DNA of 5,238 bases from Helicobacteraceae bacterium (GTDB lineage Bacteria > Campylobacterota > Campylobacteria > Campylobacterales > Sulfurimonadaceae). Shown one piece after another: positions 1 through 5,238 of this stretch. A program made the position numbers and the translations under genes. The DNA is taken from NCBI GenBank assembly GCA_030596305.1, contig JAUVKK010000086.1, forward strand, positions 1-5,238, in the 5' to 3' direction. The stretch's first letter is position 1, and the number at the start of each line of letters is the position of its first letter. The notes under the pieces are model-generated. The model had not been told where the DNA came from. It made no database searches and saw nothing but the letters and a program-made list of their open reading frames with translations.

Positions 1-201
1 AGTAGCCGTATGACCAAAGTAGAAGATCATAGGATGGCGTGTGGCTTCAGGCTGCTCGTAAAAGACACTGTCATCAACAAAAGTCGTAAAAAGGTCTTCA
101 TAAGTATCGTAGGTCTTATGAAAATAGTCACGTATCTCTTCACGCTTTACTGCTGTGTCACTACCCGTTAATGTAACCGGCATCGTATGGAGTGGGTGCA
201 A
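1..201 (-). CDS. ovoA: OvoA-type 5-histidylcysteine sulfoxide synthase, N-terminal fragment (partial)
   Basis: Only the first 67 codons are present; the gene runs off the left edge. The visible protein contains KREEIRDYFHKTYDTYEDLF and, near the edge, TRHPMIFYFGHTAT. This resembles the start of the DinB-like domain of OvoA, where an R-H-P-x-I-F-Y-x-G-H-T-A stretch carries an iron-ligand histidine region. OvoA is an iron-dependent cytosolic enzyme that joins cysteine to the imidazole of histidine using oxygen, the first step to ovothiol; many OvoA proteins also carry a C-terminal methyltransferase, which cannot be seen here. The start is uncertain. A TTG at 201-199 has an AAGGA Shine-Dalgarno sequence 5 nt upstream, whereas the ATG at 183-181 has none, so TTG is preferred. 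An in-frame stop at 249-247 limits the 5' extension. The related EgtB (ergothioneine) family is the main alternative, but the spacing and wording of the motif fit OvoA better. It is transcribed divergently from pgeF. Confidence 0.75.
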   Translation of the reverse strand, partial: MHPLHTMPVTLTGSDTAVKREEIRDYFHKTYDTYEDLFTTFVDDSVFYEQPEATRHPMIFYFGHTAT

Positions 202-206
202 AGTAT

Positions 207-211
207 TCCTT
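207..211 (-). promoter_or_regulatory. Ribosome binding site deciding a TTG start for ovoA
   Basis: The minus strand reads AAGGA here, 5 nt before the TTG at 201-199. No purine-rich sequence precedes the downstream ATG at 183-181. This spacing is typical of a functional Shine-Dalgarno sequence and favours the rarer TTG start codon. Confidence 0.5.
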
Positions 212-235
212 CGTAAGTAATCATCATCCCAGATT

Positions 236-265
236 ATTTTACTATTCTATCAAATTCTCTGTCGT
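236..265 (-). promoter_or_regulatory. Possible leftward (ovoA) promoter
   Basis: On the minus strand, TAAAAT (241-236) lies 18 nt downstream of ACGACA (265-260), a 4/6 match to TTGACA. A second possible -10, TAGAAT, lies at 249-244. The region is AT-rich and correctly placed upstream of the ovoA start. Epsilonproteobacterial promoters depend mainly on the -10 and have a poor -35, so the exact hexamer cannot be settled by eye. Confidence 0.35.
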
Positions 266-280
266 ATCACTGTAACAGAG
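257..280. repeat. Inverted repeat in the ovoA/pgeF divergent intergenic region
   Basis: CTCTGT (257-262) and ACAGAG (275-280) are perfect 6-bp inverted arms with a 12-bp spacer. The right part also forms a tighter palindrome, CTGT-A-ACAG (270-278). The dyad overlaps the proposed -35 of the leftward promoter and lies just upstream of the rightward one, where an operator could control both genes. The arms are short and chance occurrence is possible; no known regulator box was recognised. Confidence 0.25.
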
Positions 281-304
281 GGCACAAAAAGCGTATGGTA
301 AGTG

Positions 305-310
305 TATAAT
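305..310 (+). promoter_or_regulatory. Consensus -10 box for pgeF, implying a leaderless transcript
   Basis: A perfect TATAAT ends only 6 nt before the pgeF ATG at 317. Transcription normally begins about 6-7 nt after a -10 box, which would put the first transcribed base at or next to that ATG. The best -35 candidate (GGCACA, 281-286, 18-nt spacer) is poor, as is common in this phylum. There is no Shine-Dalgarno sequence before the ATG, which fits leaderless translation. Confidence 0.55.
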
Positions 311-316
311 CTTCTC

Positions 317-1081
317 ATGAAATTTATAAAAAGTGAACTTTTAACTCCATACAAACAGATCACACACCTTTTTACTACCCGTGACGGAGGTGTCTCAAGA
401 ACACCATTCAACAGTAACAATCTCGCCTTTCATGTTGGTGACAACAGTAAAGATGTCATACAGAACCATGCACAATTAGCACAGCGGCTAAGTTATAGAC
501 ACACTGACCTTGTTCATATGCGCCAGATACATTCAGACAGGATCATTGTTGTGGATCCTGATATTCACAACTTTGAGAACCCGCCGGAGTGCGATGCTCT
601 GATCACAGACTTGGTCAACATTCCACTTATGGTCATGACAGCCGACTGTACCCCTGTACTCTTTTTTGACAGTGTTAAAAAGGTCATTGCCGTGGCTCAC
701 GCCGGACGCGCAGGTGCCGTAAAAGGGATCGTTCCAAAAACCATAGAGAAGATGTGCAGCAGCTTTGGAAGTAAGATAGAAGATATCACTGTTGTACTTG
801 GCCCATCTATTAGTGCCTGCTGTTATGAAGTAGGTGAGAAGATCACCAAAGAGGTGACAGATGAGGGGTACGGCTTTGCCGTCCTAGCCAGAGAGGGACA
901 TTACTATTTAGAAGTCAATGCTATTATCAAAAGACAATTGGATGAAAGCGGTGTTAAAAAAGAGAATATAGAGGATCTAAATATCTGTAACGCCTGTGAA
1001 AACCAGGACTTTTTCTCCTATCGGGCAGACAAACAGAAGACCGGACGTATTGCCGGTGTACTTATGCTAAAGCAGCCTTGA
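317..1081 (+). CDS. pgeF: Peptidoglycan editing factor PgeF (YfiH/DUF152, multicopper-oxidase-like)
   Basis: This 254-residue cytosolic protein belongs to the YfiH/DUF152 family, long labelled polyphenol oxidase or laccase-domain protein. In E. coli PgeF removes wrongly added L-Ser from UDP-MurNAc-L-Ser, keeping L-Ala as the first residue of the peptidoglycan stem. Family motifs occur in order: an N-terminal FTTRDGGVS (residues 19-27), RQIHSD with His72, ADCTPV with Cys111, AHAGRAG with His128, LGPSISACCYEVG (161-173) and the C-terminal FFSYRADKQKTGR (232-244). His72, Cys111 and His128 form the expected metal/catalytic triad, so the enzyme looks intact. The length is close to the E. coli protein (about 243). 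An in-frame GTG at 302 would add five residues, but it overlaps the promoter region and has no ribosome binding site, so ATG 317 was chosen. The last 20 bp overlap the 3' end of dxs on the other strand. Confidence 0.93.
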   Translation: MKFIKSELLTPYKQITHLFTTRDGGVSRTPFNSNNLAFHVGDNSKDVIQNHAQLAQRLSYRHTDLVHMRQIHSDRIIVVDPDIHNFENPPECDALITDLVNIPLMVMTADCTPVLFFDSVKKVIAVAHAGRAGAVKGIVPKTIEKMCSSFGSKIEDITVVLGPSISACCYEVGEKITKEVTDEGYGFAVLAREGHYYLEVNAIIKRQLDESGVKKENIEDLNICNACENQDFFSYRADKQKTGRIAGVLMLKQP

Positions 1082-2885
1082 CTCTCTCTGTCAATCTCTG
1101 CGGAGAGAGCCCTAAAGACTCTTCAACAAGTTTTGTATTACCGTGTGTGATAAATGCATCGTCATACTCAAAACTGGTCAATTCGATGTTTGTGATCTTC
1201 TCATCAGCCAGGAATTCCAAGATAGCAGAACCGACCCCGCCCATCTTCGCACTGTCACTGAAGACAAACCACTTTTTATGTTTTTGCGACAGCGTCTTTA
1301 AGATCGTTTCGTCAAGTGGTTTTACAAAACGAAGGTCAAGCAGCGCAACATCTTCTTCCATCAAGGCACTTGTTTGTGCAGCACGTCCGACACCGTTGCC
1401 GTAACCGATAAAGAGTATGTCACCTTCACTCTCTTTTAGCAATTGTGCTTTACCTTCTACAAATGGCAGAGACTCAGGCAGGTCAGCTTCTAAGAAAGCC
1501 CCTCTTGGATAACGCAGTGAGAGTGGATGAGCATACGTACTTGCAAAGTCTATAGACTGATGAAATGACTTCTCATCTCTTGGTGCACAGAGGCGCATGT
1601 TTGGGATGGCGCGCATAAAGCTGACATCAAAAGCCCCTTGGTGTGTCTCGCCATCTTCACCCACGGTTCCGGCTCTGTCCATTGCAAAGACAACCGGCAG
1701 GTCCATCAGACAGACATCATGAATGACCTGATCGTAACCGCGTTGCATAAAGGTCGAGTAGATCGTACAAAAAGGTTTAAAGCCTTCTGCTGCCAAAGCA
1801 CCCATAGAGGTAACAGCATGCTGCTCTGCAATCGCTGCATCCCAAAAACGTTCAGGATACTTCTCCAACAGTGCTGTCAATCCTGTACCACCCGGCATAG
1901 CTGCCGTGACACCAACAACCTTGTCATTTTTTTCACAAAGATCCAACATCGCTTCTGTATAGATCTGTGTTGCTGCTTTCGCACCGCTTTTAGGTGCAGT
2001 AGTGCCGCTTTCTCTGTCAAATGGACCTACACCATGCCACTTCTCATGTTGGCCTTCAGCGATCTTATAACCCTTGCCTTTGACTGTTTGTGTGTGAATG
2101 ATGACCGGTCGGCCAAGCGCCTTTGCTTTTTCAAACGTATCAATAAGTTGTTCAAGGTTGTGCCCGTCAACAGGACCGATATATTCAATTCCCAGCTCTT
2201 CAAACAAGATACCCGGAGTGATCAATTTAAAGGACTCTTCAAACCGCTTTGCAAGGTAGTGCGCACTGTCACCGAAATTGTCGACAAAAGCTTCCGTCTT
2301 CTTTCTAAACTTCTGGTAAAAAGGGCTTGCCATTGAAGATGTCAATATACGAGAAAGTGCCCCAATAGGTTTAGCAATACTCATCTCATTATCATTTAAG
2401 ATGATCACCATCGGGTATTTACGGTCACCCAGTTCGTTCATCGCCTCGAATGCCATACCCGCCGTAATAGAACCGTCACCGATCATAGCAACCGGAATAC
2501 GGCTATCTTGCTCACCTTTAAGTGCGATCGCCTTAGCAGCACCAACGCCCAAAGAGATAGAGGTGGAACTGTGTCCGGCAACAAAGAAATCATCTTCTGA
2601 CTCTGTAGGCTTGGTATAACCGCAGAGCCCGTCAAACTGGCGAAGAGTACTGAACTCATCCCAACGGTCAGTGATAAGTTTATGCGCATAGGCCTGATGG
2701 GAGACATCAAAGATAAAGGGGTCTTTTTTAGAGTCAAAGACTTTGTGCATCGCCACGATCAGCTCGGTAGCACCCAGTGTTGAACTGAGGTGACCCCCAT
2801 TGACACTGACAACCTCTAAGATGCGTTCACGAATATCACCACAAAGTTTCTGCAGTTCATCTATTGAATATGATGATATGTCCAT
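1062..2885 (-). CDS. dxs: 1-deoxy-D-xylulose-5-phosphate synthase
   Basis: Dxs condenses pyruvate and glyceraldehyde 3-phosphate, using thiamine diphosphate and Mg2+, to give DXP, the entry to the MEP isoprenoid pathway and a precursor of thiamine and pyridoxal. The 607-residue length matches the family (about 620 in E. coli). Visible motifs are GGHLSSTLG with His32, FDVSHQAYAHK with His63, GHSSTSIS (104-111), the ThDP/Mg-binding IGDGSITAGMAFEAMN (135-150) with NDNEMS (164-169), EYIGPVDGHN, then the pyrimidine-domain IAEQHAV with the catalytic Glu354, AMDRAGTVGEDGETHQGAFD (401-420) and the phosphate-binding RYPRG (458-462). The C-terminal transketolase domain ends in SLGLSPQRLTERVKAALA. The fold and active site appear complete. 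The start ATG lies 18 bp after the FliG-like gene and is preceded 5 nt upstream by GGATGGG, a moderate ribosome site, so it is probably the last gene of the pheA-hisC operon. Its 3' end overlaps pgeF by 20 bp. Confidence 0.97.
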   Translation of the reverse strand: MDISSYSIDELQKLCGDIRERILEVVSVNGGHLSSTLGATELIVAMHKVFDSKKDPFIFDVSHQAYAHKLITDRWDEFSTLRQFDGLCGYTKPTESEDDFFVAGHSSTSISLGVGAAKAIALKGEQDSRIPVAMIGDGSITAGMAFEAMNELGDRKYPMVIILNDNEMSIAKPIGALSRILTSSMASPFYQKFRKKTEAFVDNFGDSAHYLAKRFEESFKLITPGILFEELGIEYIGPVDGHNLEQLIDTFEKAKALGRPVIIHTQTVKGKGYKIAEGQHEKWHGVGPFDRESGTTAPKSGAKAATQIYTEAMLDLCEKNDKVVGVTAAMPGGTGLTALLEKYPERFWDAAIAEQHAVTSMGALAAEGFKPFCTIYSTFMQRGYDQVIHDVCLMDLPVVFAMDRAGTVGEDGETHQGAFDVSFMRAIPNMRLCAPRDEKSFHQSIDFASTYAHPLSLRYPRGAFLEADLPESLPFVEGKAQLLKESEGDILFIGYGNGVGRAAQTSALMEEDVALLDLRFVKPLDETILKTLSQKHKKWFVFSDSAKMGGVGSAILEFLADEKITNIELTSFEYDDAFITHGNTKLVEESLGLSPQRLTERVKAALA

Positions 2886-2903
2886 GTTAACCCATCCCGT
2901 TGT

Positions 2904-3851
2904 CTAATTAATAGCGCGAATTCTACCATTTTCTCTTAGTTGTTCAGCTAAGAGATAAAGGTTTTTTATAGCATTATGGCTTTTTGTCTGCTCCAGTTGA
3001 GATACAGATGCCAATACCTTTTTAAATTCAGTTGATGCTTTTGACGACATGTTAGCAAAGAACTTCTCTTGCAACTCTTGTGTCGCACCCTTGAGTGCAA
3101 ACATAAGTTCTTTTTTATCTACATGGCGCAAGATCTCTCTGATCTGAGCACTGTCCAGATCTTGCAGGAGCGAACACTCTTTTTGAAGCGGCGAAAGCTC
3201 TTTTTGCAAGGCTTCATCCAAGATCTGCAACGCCTTGTTAGAGATATTTTCACTCTGCTCAACACCATAAACGATCTCATCTTTATGACTATTTTCCAAC
3301 GTATTTAAAACAGTCTCAGCTTTTTTAGAGTCGATCATCAACAGTATTACTGCTGCAACTTGAGGGTGTTGTTGATTTAGATAGTGCACTATCTTCTGGG
3401 TTTGCGACGTCTCGACCAGGCCATACCCCTTCATTCCTCTTTCCCCACCTAAAGTCAGCCTGTTTCTGACAGCATCAAGAAGCTCTCTAAGATTCATATT
3501 TATATCTGTATGCTCTTTCTGGCCAATTGAGCTCTCTTCTTTTTGCGTTAACAAGGTATCAATATTTAACCCGTCGCGCTGCGGCACATAACTGCTCATC
3601 TCTATCAATGGTTCTTCTTCAAAAAGGCAGTAGGCAATAAAGGCTATTGACCCGAGGACGATCACCAGTAAGATATAGATACTATAGATCGCGATATCAA
3701 CAAAAGTATCGGATAGTGTTGATTGAGAAAGCAGCGATGTGACGTAGAGAAGCAGTGCCAAAGCAGCAAAAAGCAGTGCCAACAACAGTTTAGAGTGTTG
3801 TAAAAGAGTAGTTCTAAACTGCTGTGACAATGCTTCTATATTCACTGGCAT
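2904..3851 (-). CDS. Membrane-anchored FliG-like protein in the place of the fliF-fliG-fliH block
   Basis: This 315-residue protein has no standard function that I can name. Residues 21-43 and 53-76 are two hydrophobic helices joined by a short acidic loop (44-52). Basic residues before the first helix (Arg13, Lys21) suggest both termini are cytoplasmic. A polar linker (about 80-148) follows. Residues 150-219 resemble the FliG middle domain, with QKIVHYLNQQHPQ carrying the (E)HPQ motif. Residues 228-315 resemble the FliG C-terminal domain, notably IREILRHVDKKEL, FALKGATQELQEKFFANMSS and a final LAEQLRENGRI. FliG_N and the armadillo segment that normally begins FliG_C appear to be missing, as are the MFxF motif and several torque residues. 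FliG is normally a soluble rotor protein of about 335 residues bound to FliF. Here the helices could replace FliF as the membrane anchor, or descend from it. There is no clear ribosome site; hisC ends 11 bp upstream, so translation is probably coupled. MgtE_N-type proteins are a distant alternative. Confidence 0.85.
   Translation of the reverse strand: MPVNIEALSQQFRTTLLQHSKLLLALLFAALALLLYVTSLLSQSTLSDTFVDIAIYSIYILLVIVLGSIAFIAYCLFEEEPLIEMSSYVPQRDGLNIDTLLTQKEESSIGQKEHTDINMNLRELLDAVRNRLTLGGERGMKGYGLVETSQTQKIVHYLNQQHPQVAAVILLMIDSKKAETVLNTLENSHKDEIVYGVEQSENISNKALQILDEALQKELSPLQKECSLLQDLDSAQIREILRHVDKKELMFALKGATQELQEKFFANMSSKASTEFKKVLASVSQLEQTKSHNAIKNLYLLAEQLRENGRIRAIN
2907..3170 (-). other. FliG_C-like domain of the FliG-like protein (residues 228-315)
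   Basis: From Asp231 to Glu287 the segment aligns without gaps to the E. coli FliG C-terminal domain as I recall it, including the ALKG, EKF and NMS words. Of the classic charged torque residues, Lys264 is kept (Lys254) and Arg281 is conservatively changed (Lys271). Asp288 and Asp289 become Lys278 and Val279, and Arg297 becomes Glu287. The domain homology is strong, but the stator-facing surface is not the canonical one. Confidence 0.8.
3624..3791 (-). other. Two-helix membrane hairpin of the FliG-like protein (residues 21-76)
   Basis: The translated segment is strongly hydrophobic in two blocks, about 21-43 (leucine and alanine rich) and 53-76 (isoleucine rich), separated by a loop with Asp48 and Asp52. 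It is followed by the acidic FEEEP. There is no signal-peptidase site and a positive N-terminus, so a hairpin anchor with a cytoplasmic C-terminal body is most likely. Confidence 0.8.
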
Positions 3852-3862
3852 TAGCTCATTGA

Positions 3863-4957
3863 TCAGAGTAGCGAATCAGCCAGCTCAAAAAAGCGGTCGT
3901 TTTGTGCAGGGGTACCGATGGTCACACGAATAGCATTCAGACCATAACCTTTCAAGTCACGTACGATCACACCACGTTCCAATAACTCTTGTGCCAGCTT
4001 AGAAGCAGATCTATTATCATCAAAGACCAAGGTGACAAAGTTTGTAAAACTCTCGATCACTTCAATGTTATGCTTAGCAGCAAAGTCACTATAACGATCC
4101 ATCTCGGCAAAACTTTTAGCGATACACTCTTGTACAAAAGCTTCATCATCAAGTGCAACAGTAGCCGCCTCAAGGGTCAGTGTGGTGATGTTAAACGGTG
4201 GGCGCAGTTTATAAAAAGCCTTGATGATGTTATTACGGGCGATCCCGTAACCAACACGCATACCGCCCAGTCCATACGCCTTGGAAAATGTTCCGAGGTA
4301 AAGCACGTTGTCGTAAGCAGAGATCAACTCTTTGGGTGTTACGGACTTACTTGCATCTTTAAAATGTGTATATTCCATATAAGCACCATCAACAACGACC
4401 AGTGTCTCAGAGTCGATCTTGTCTAAAAAGGCTTTGAGTTTATCCGCTTTAATAGCGTCACCAGTCGGGTTGTTTGGTGTACAGATAAAGATAATCTCAG
4501 GGCTATGCTCTTTATAAAGGGCATAGAACTCTTCGAGATCATGTTCACGCGAGTTTGTACGAACAATCTCGGCACCTACCTGTTTTGCATAGATCTCGTA
4601 CATCGCAAAGGTAATCGAGTTCATTAGGATCTTCGAACCCTTTGACGCTTTTGCATGAATGGCAAACTCGATCACCTGATCACTACCGGCACCGATGACA
4701 AGTTCATCTTCCGCAACATCAAACTTTTTAGAGAGTGCCGCTTTCAGGTTCATCATCGAGTCATCAGGATAGAGTGCCATGTTACCAACGATCTTGCTCA
4801 CTGCCGCTTGGACCTTTGGTGAACAACCGTAAGGATTCTCATTACTTGCCAGCTTGACAACGTCTTTGCTATCAATACCAAAATCGCGTACCACCAGTTC
4901 TATCGGCTTACCTGCCTCATAACTGACAATGTCGTCTAAGAGTGCATTAAACTTCAT
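3863..4957 (-). CDS. hisC: Histidinol-phosphate aminotransferase
   Basis: This PLP-dependent class I/II (fold type I) aminotransferase of 364 residues converts imidazole-acetol phosphate and glutamate to histidinol phosphate in the cytosol. Motifs include [10 protein letters not shown] (35-44), the PLP-site GAGSDQVI (89-96), CTPNNPTG (159-166), VVDGAYMEY with Asp190 and Tyr193, and [16 protein letters not shown] (223-238) with Schiff-base Lys226 and phosphate-binding Arg234. The C-terminal IRVTIGT holds the substrate-binding Arg344. The length fits the HisC family (about 350-370). The start ATG overlaps the pheA stop as ATGA and is preceded by AGGGGAG only 2 nt away, so translation is coupled to pheA. 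Because of this pairing, it probably also transaminates phenylpyruvate (and perhaps 4-hydroxyphenylpyruvate), an activity known for some HisC enzymes; the sequence alone cannot prove that. Confidence 0.95.
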   Translation of the reverse strand: MKFNALLDDIVSYEAGKPIELVVRDFGIDSKDVVKLASNENPYGCSPKVQAAVSKIVGNMALYPDDSMMNLKAALSKKFDVAEDELVIGAGSDQVIEFAIHAKASKGSKILMNSITFAMYEIYAKQVGAEIVRTNSREHDLEEFYALYKEHSPEIIFICTPNNPTGDAIKADKLKAFLDKIDSETLVVVDGAYMEYTHFKDASKSVTPKELISAYDNVLYLGTFSKAYGLGGMRVGYGIARNNIIKAFYKLRPPFNITTLTLEAATVALDDEAFVQECIAKSFAEMDRYSDFAAKHNIEVIESFTNFVTLVFDDNRSASKLAQELLERGVIVRDLKGYGLNAIRVTIGTPAQNDRFFELADSLL

Positions 4958-5238
4958 AACTCCCCTTTTGCATAACTGCCAAGGCAGGTGATCTCGTCTT
5001 TGTGTGCCTTAAGGACTTGTTGGACCTTCGTATCATCAATGTGACCGTAGATATCCATAAAGAACCAATAAGCAAACCCACTCTCATCATGTGCCGGACG
5101 TGACTCGATCTTACTCATATTGACATTTGCCTCGTCAAAATCACTTAAGAAGTTGACCAGTGCTCCCGCTCTTTCTGCATCTTTCAGACGGACAAAAAGG
5201 GAGGTCTTATCTTCGCCACTCTGCGCATTTTTAAAGTC
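4954..5238 (-). CDS. pheA: PheA (chorismate mutase/prephenate dehydratase), C-terminal ACT domain (partial)
   Basis: The last 94 residues and the stop are present; the 5' part lies beyond the right edge. The segment is the phenylalanine-sensing ACT domain: KTSLFVRL at its start, the ligand-binding GAL motif in [18 protein letters not shown] with the ESRP motif that contacts phenylalanine, and the closing strand [10 protein letters not shown]. It ends in [15 protein letters not shown]. In full-length PheA this domain gives feedback inhibition of prephenate dehydratase (prephenate to phenylpyruvate) by phenylalanine. Retained GAL and ESRP motifs suggest the enzyme is feedback-regulated. Whether a chorismate mutase domain precedes it cannot be seen; the bifunctional form is usual in Campylobacterota. 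Its TGA overlaps the hisC ATG. Confidence 0.93.
   Translation of the reverse strand, partial: DFKNAQSGEDKTSLFVRLKDAERAGALVNFLSDFDEANVNMSKIESRPAHDESGFAYWFFMDIYGHIDDTKVQQVLKAHKDEITCLGSYAKGEL
4960..4966 (-). promoter_or_regulatory. hisC ribosome binding site inside the end of pheA
   Basis: The minus strand reads AGGGGAG, ending 2 nt before the hisC ATG, or AAGGGG ending 4 nt before it. It lies in the last codons of pheA (…AKGEL-stop). The short spacing plus the ATGA overlap suggests ribosomes finishing pheA reinitiate directly on hisC. Confidence 0.6.

Larger units (their letters stand above)
202..316. other. Divergent intergenic region between ovoA and pgeF
   Basis: This 115-bp stretch is the only true intergenic region of more than 20 bp in the window. 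It holds the ovoA ribosome site, a weak leftward promoter, the 257-280 dyad and the rightward TATAAT. No small gene or terminator was seen. An in-frame extension of ovoA is possible up to 246 but contains no ATG, GTG or TTG upstream of 201. Confidence 0.6.

Noticed and set aside
302..316. GTG at 302 as the pgeF start
   Set aside because: No ribosome site, and the TATAAT promoter lies within the added codons; ATG 317 fits better.
1082..1109. CT-rich and AG-rich arms (CTCTCT / AGAGAG) just after the pgeF stop, considered as a terminator
   Set aside because: Low-complexity arms inside dxs coding sequence, with no following T-run on either strand; not a convincing factor-independent terminator.
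1638..2336. Long plus-strand open frame (232 codons) opposite dxs
   Set aside because: Lies entirely antisense to the strongly supported dxs gene; the translation is rich in Cys and Arg with no recognisable motif, typical of an antisense shadow.
2483..2737. Minus-strand open frame in another phase within dxs
   Set aside because: Overlaps the conserved thiamine-binding part of dxs in a different frame; no independent support.
2907..2935. TATTAAT-like sequence upstream of dxs as an internal promoter
   Set aside because: No plausible -35 at 16-18 nt and it lies in the coding end of the FliG-like gene; it looks like chance AT richness.
3192..3404. MgtE N-terminal (magnesium transporter) homology for the FliG-like gene
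   Set aside because: MgtE_N is structurally related to the FliG middle domain, but the QHPQ motif together with the ALKG/EKF/NMS words further on match FliG, and no CBS domains or five-helix transporter region follow.
3989..4426. Plus-strand open frame opposite hisC
   Set aside because: Antisense to hisC, without a ribosome site or family motif.

Overview
The window looks like chromosomal DNA of a Campylobacterota (Epsilonproteobacteria) species, probably a non-flagellated marine sulfur oxidiser of the Sulfurovum type. The phylum is inferred from gene order: pheA, hisC, [flagellar block], dxs on one strand is the arrangement I recall from Campylobacter jejuni (pheA-hisC-fliF-fliG-fliH-dxs). 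The genus-level guess rests only on the apparent loss of the flagellar genes and is weak. No RNA gene, insertion sequence, CRISPR array or phage gene was seen.

Layout. Positions 1-201 (minus) hold the N-terminal part of an OvoA-type 5-histidylcysteine sulfoxide synthase (ovothiol biosynthesis), cut by the left edge. Positions 202-316 are a divergent intergenic region with a consensus -10 box for the rightward gene, a weaker leftward promoter and a small dyad. Positions 317-1081 (plus) encode PgeF, the peptidoglycan editing factor (YfiH/DUF152). It converges on dxs, and the two coding regions overlap tail to tail by 20 bp. The rest of the window is a tightly packed minus-strand operon, read from right to left: the ACT-domain end of pheA (4954-5238, cut by the right edge), hisC (3863-4957, ATGA overlap with pheA), a membrane-anchored FliG-like gene (2904-3851, 11 bp after hisC) and dxs (1062-2885, 18 bp further on).

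How the genes relate. PheA and HisC are the prephenate dehydratase and an aminotransferase of the HisC family, plausibly coupled in phenylalanine (and histidine) synthesis. Dxs opens the MEP isoprenoid pathway. PgeF is cell-wall quality control, and OvoA is thiol redox metabolism.

The unusual element is the 315-residue protein between hisC and dxs. It occupies the place of fliF-fliG-fliH but is a single protein: an N-terminal two-helix membrane hairpin, a linker, a FliG middle-domain-like segment with a QHPQ motif, and a FliG C-terminal (torque-domain-like) segment. By eye it lacks FliG_N, about 45-50 residues between the middle and C-terminal parts, the MFxF motif, and the acidic and one basic torque residue. 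It is either a flagellar relic kept for a new purpose or a new class of membrane-bound FliG-derived protein, and it is the best candidate here for an undescribed system.
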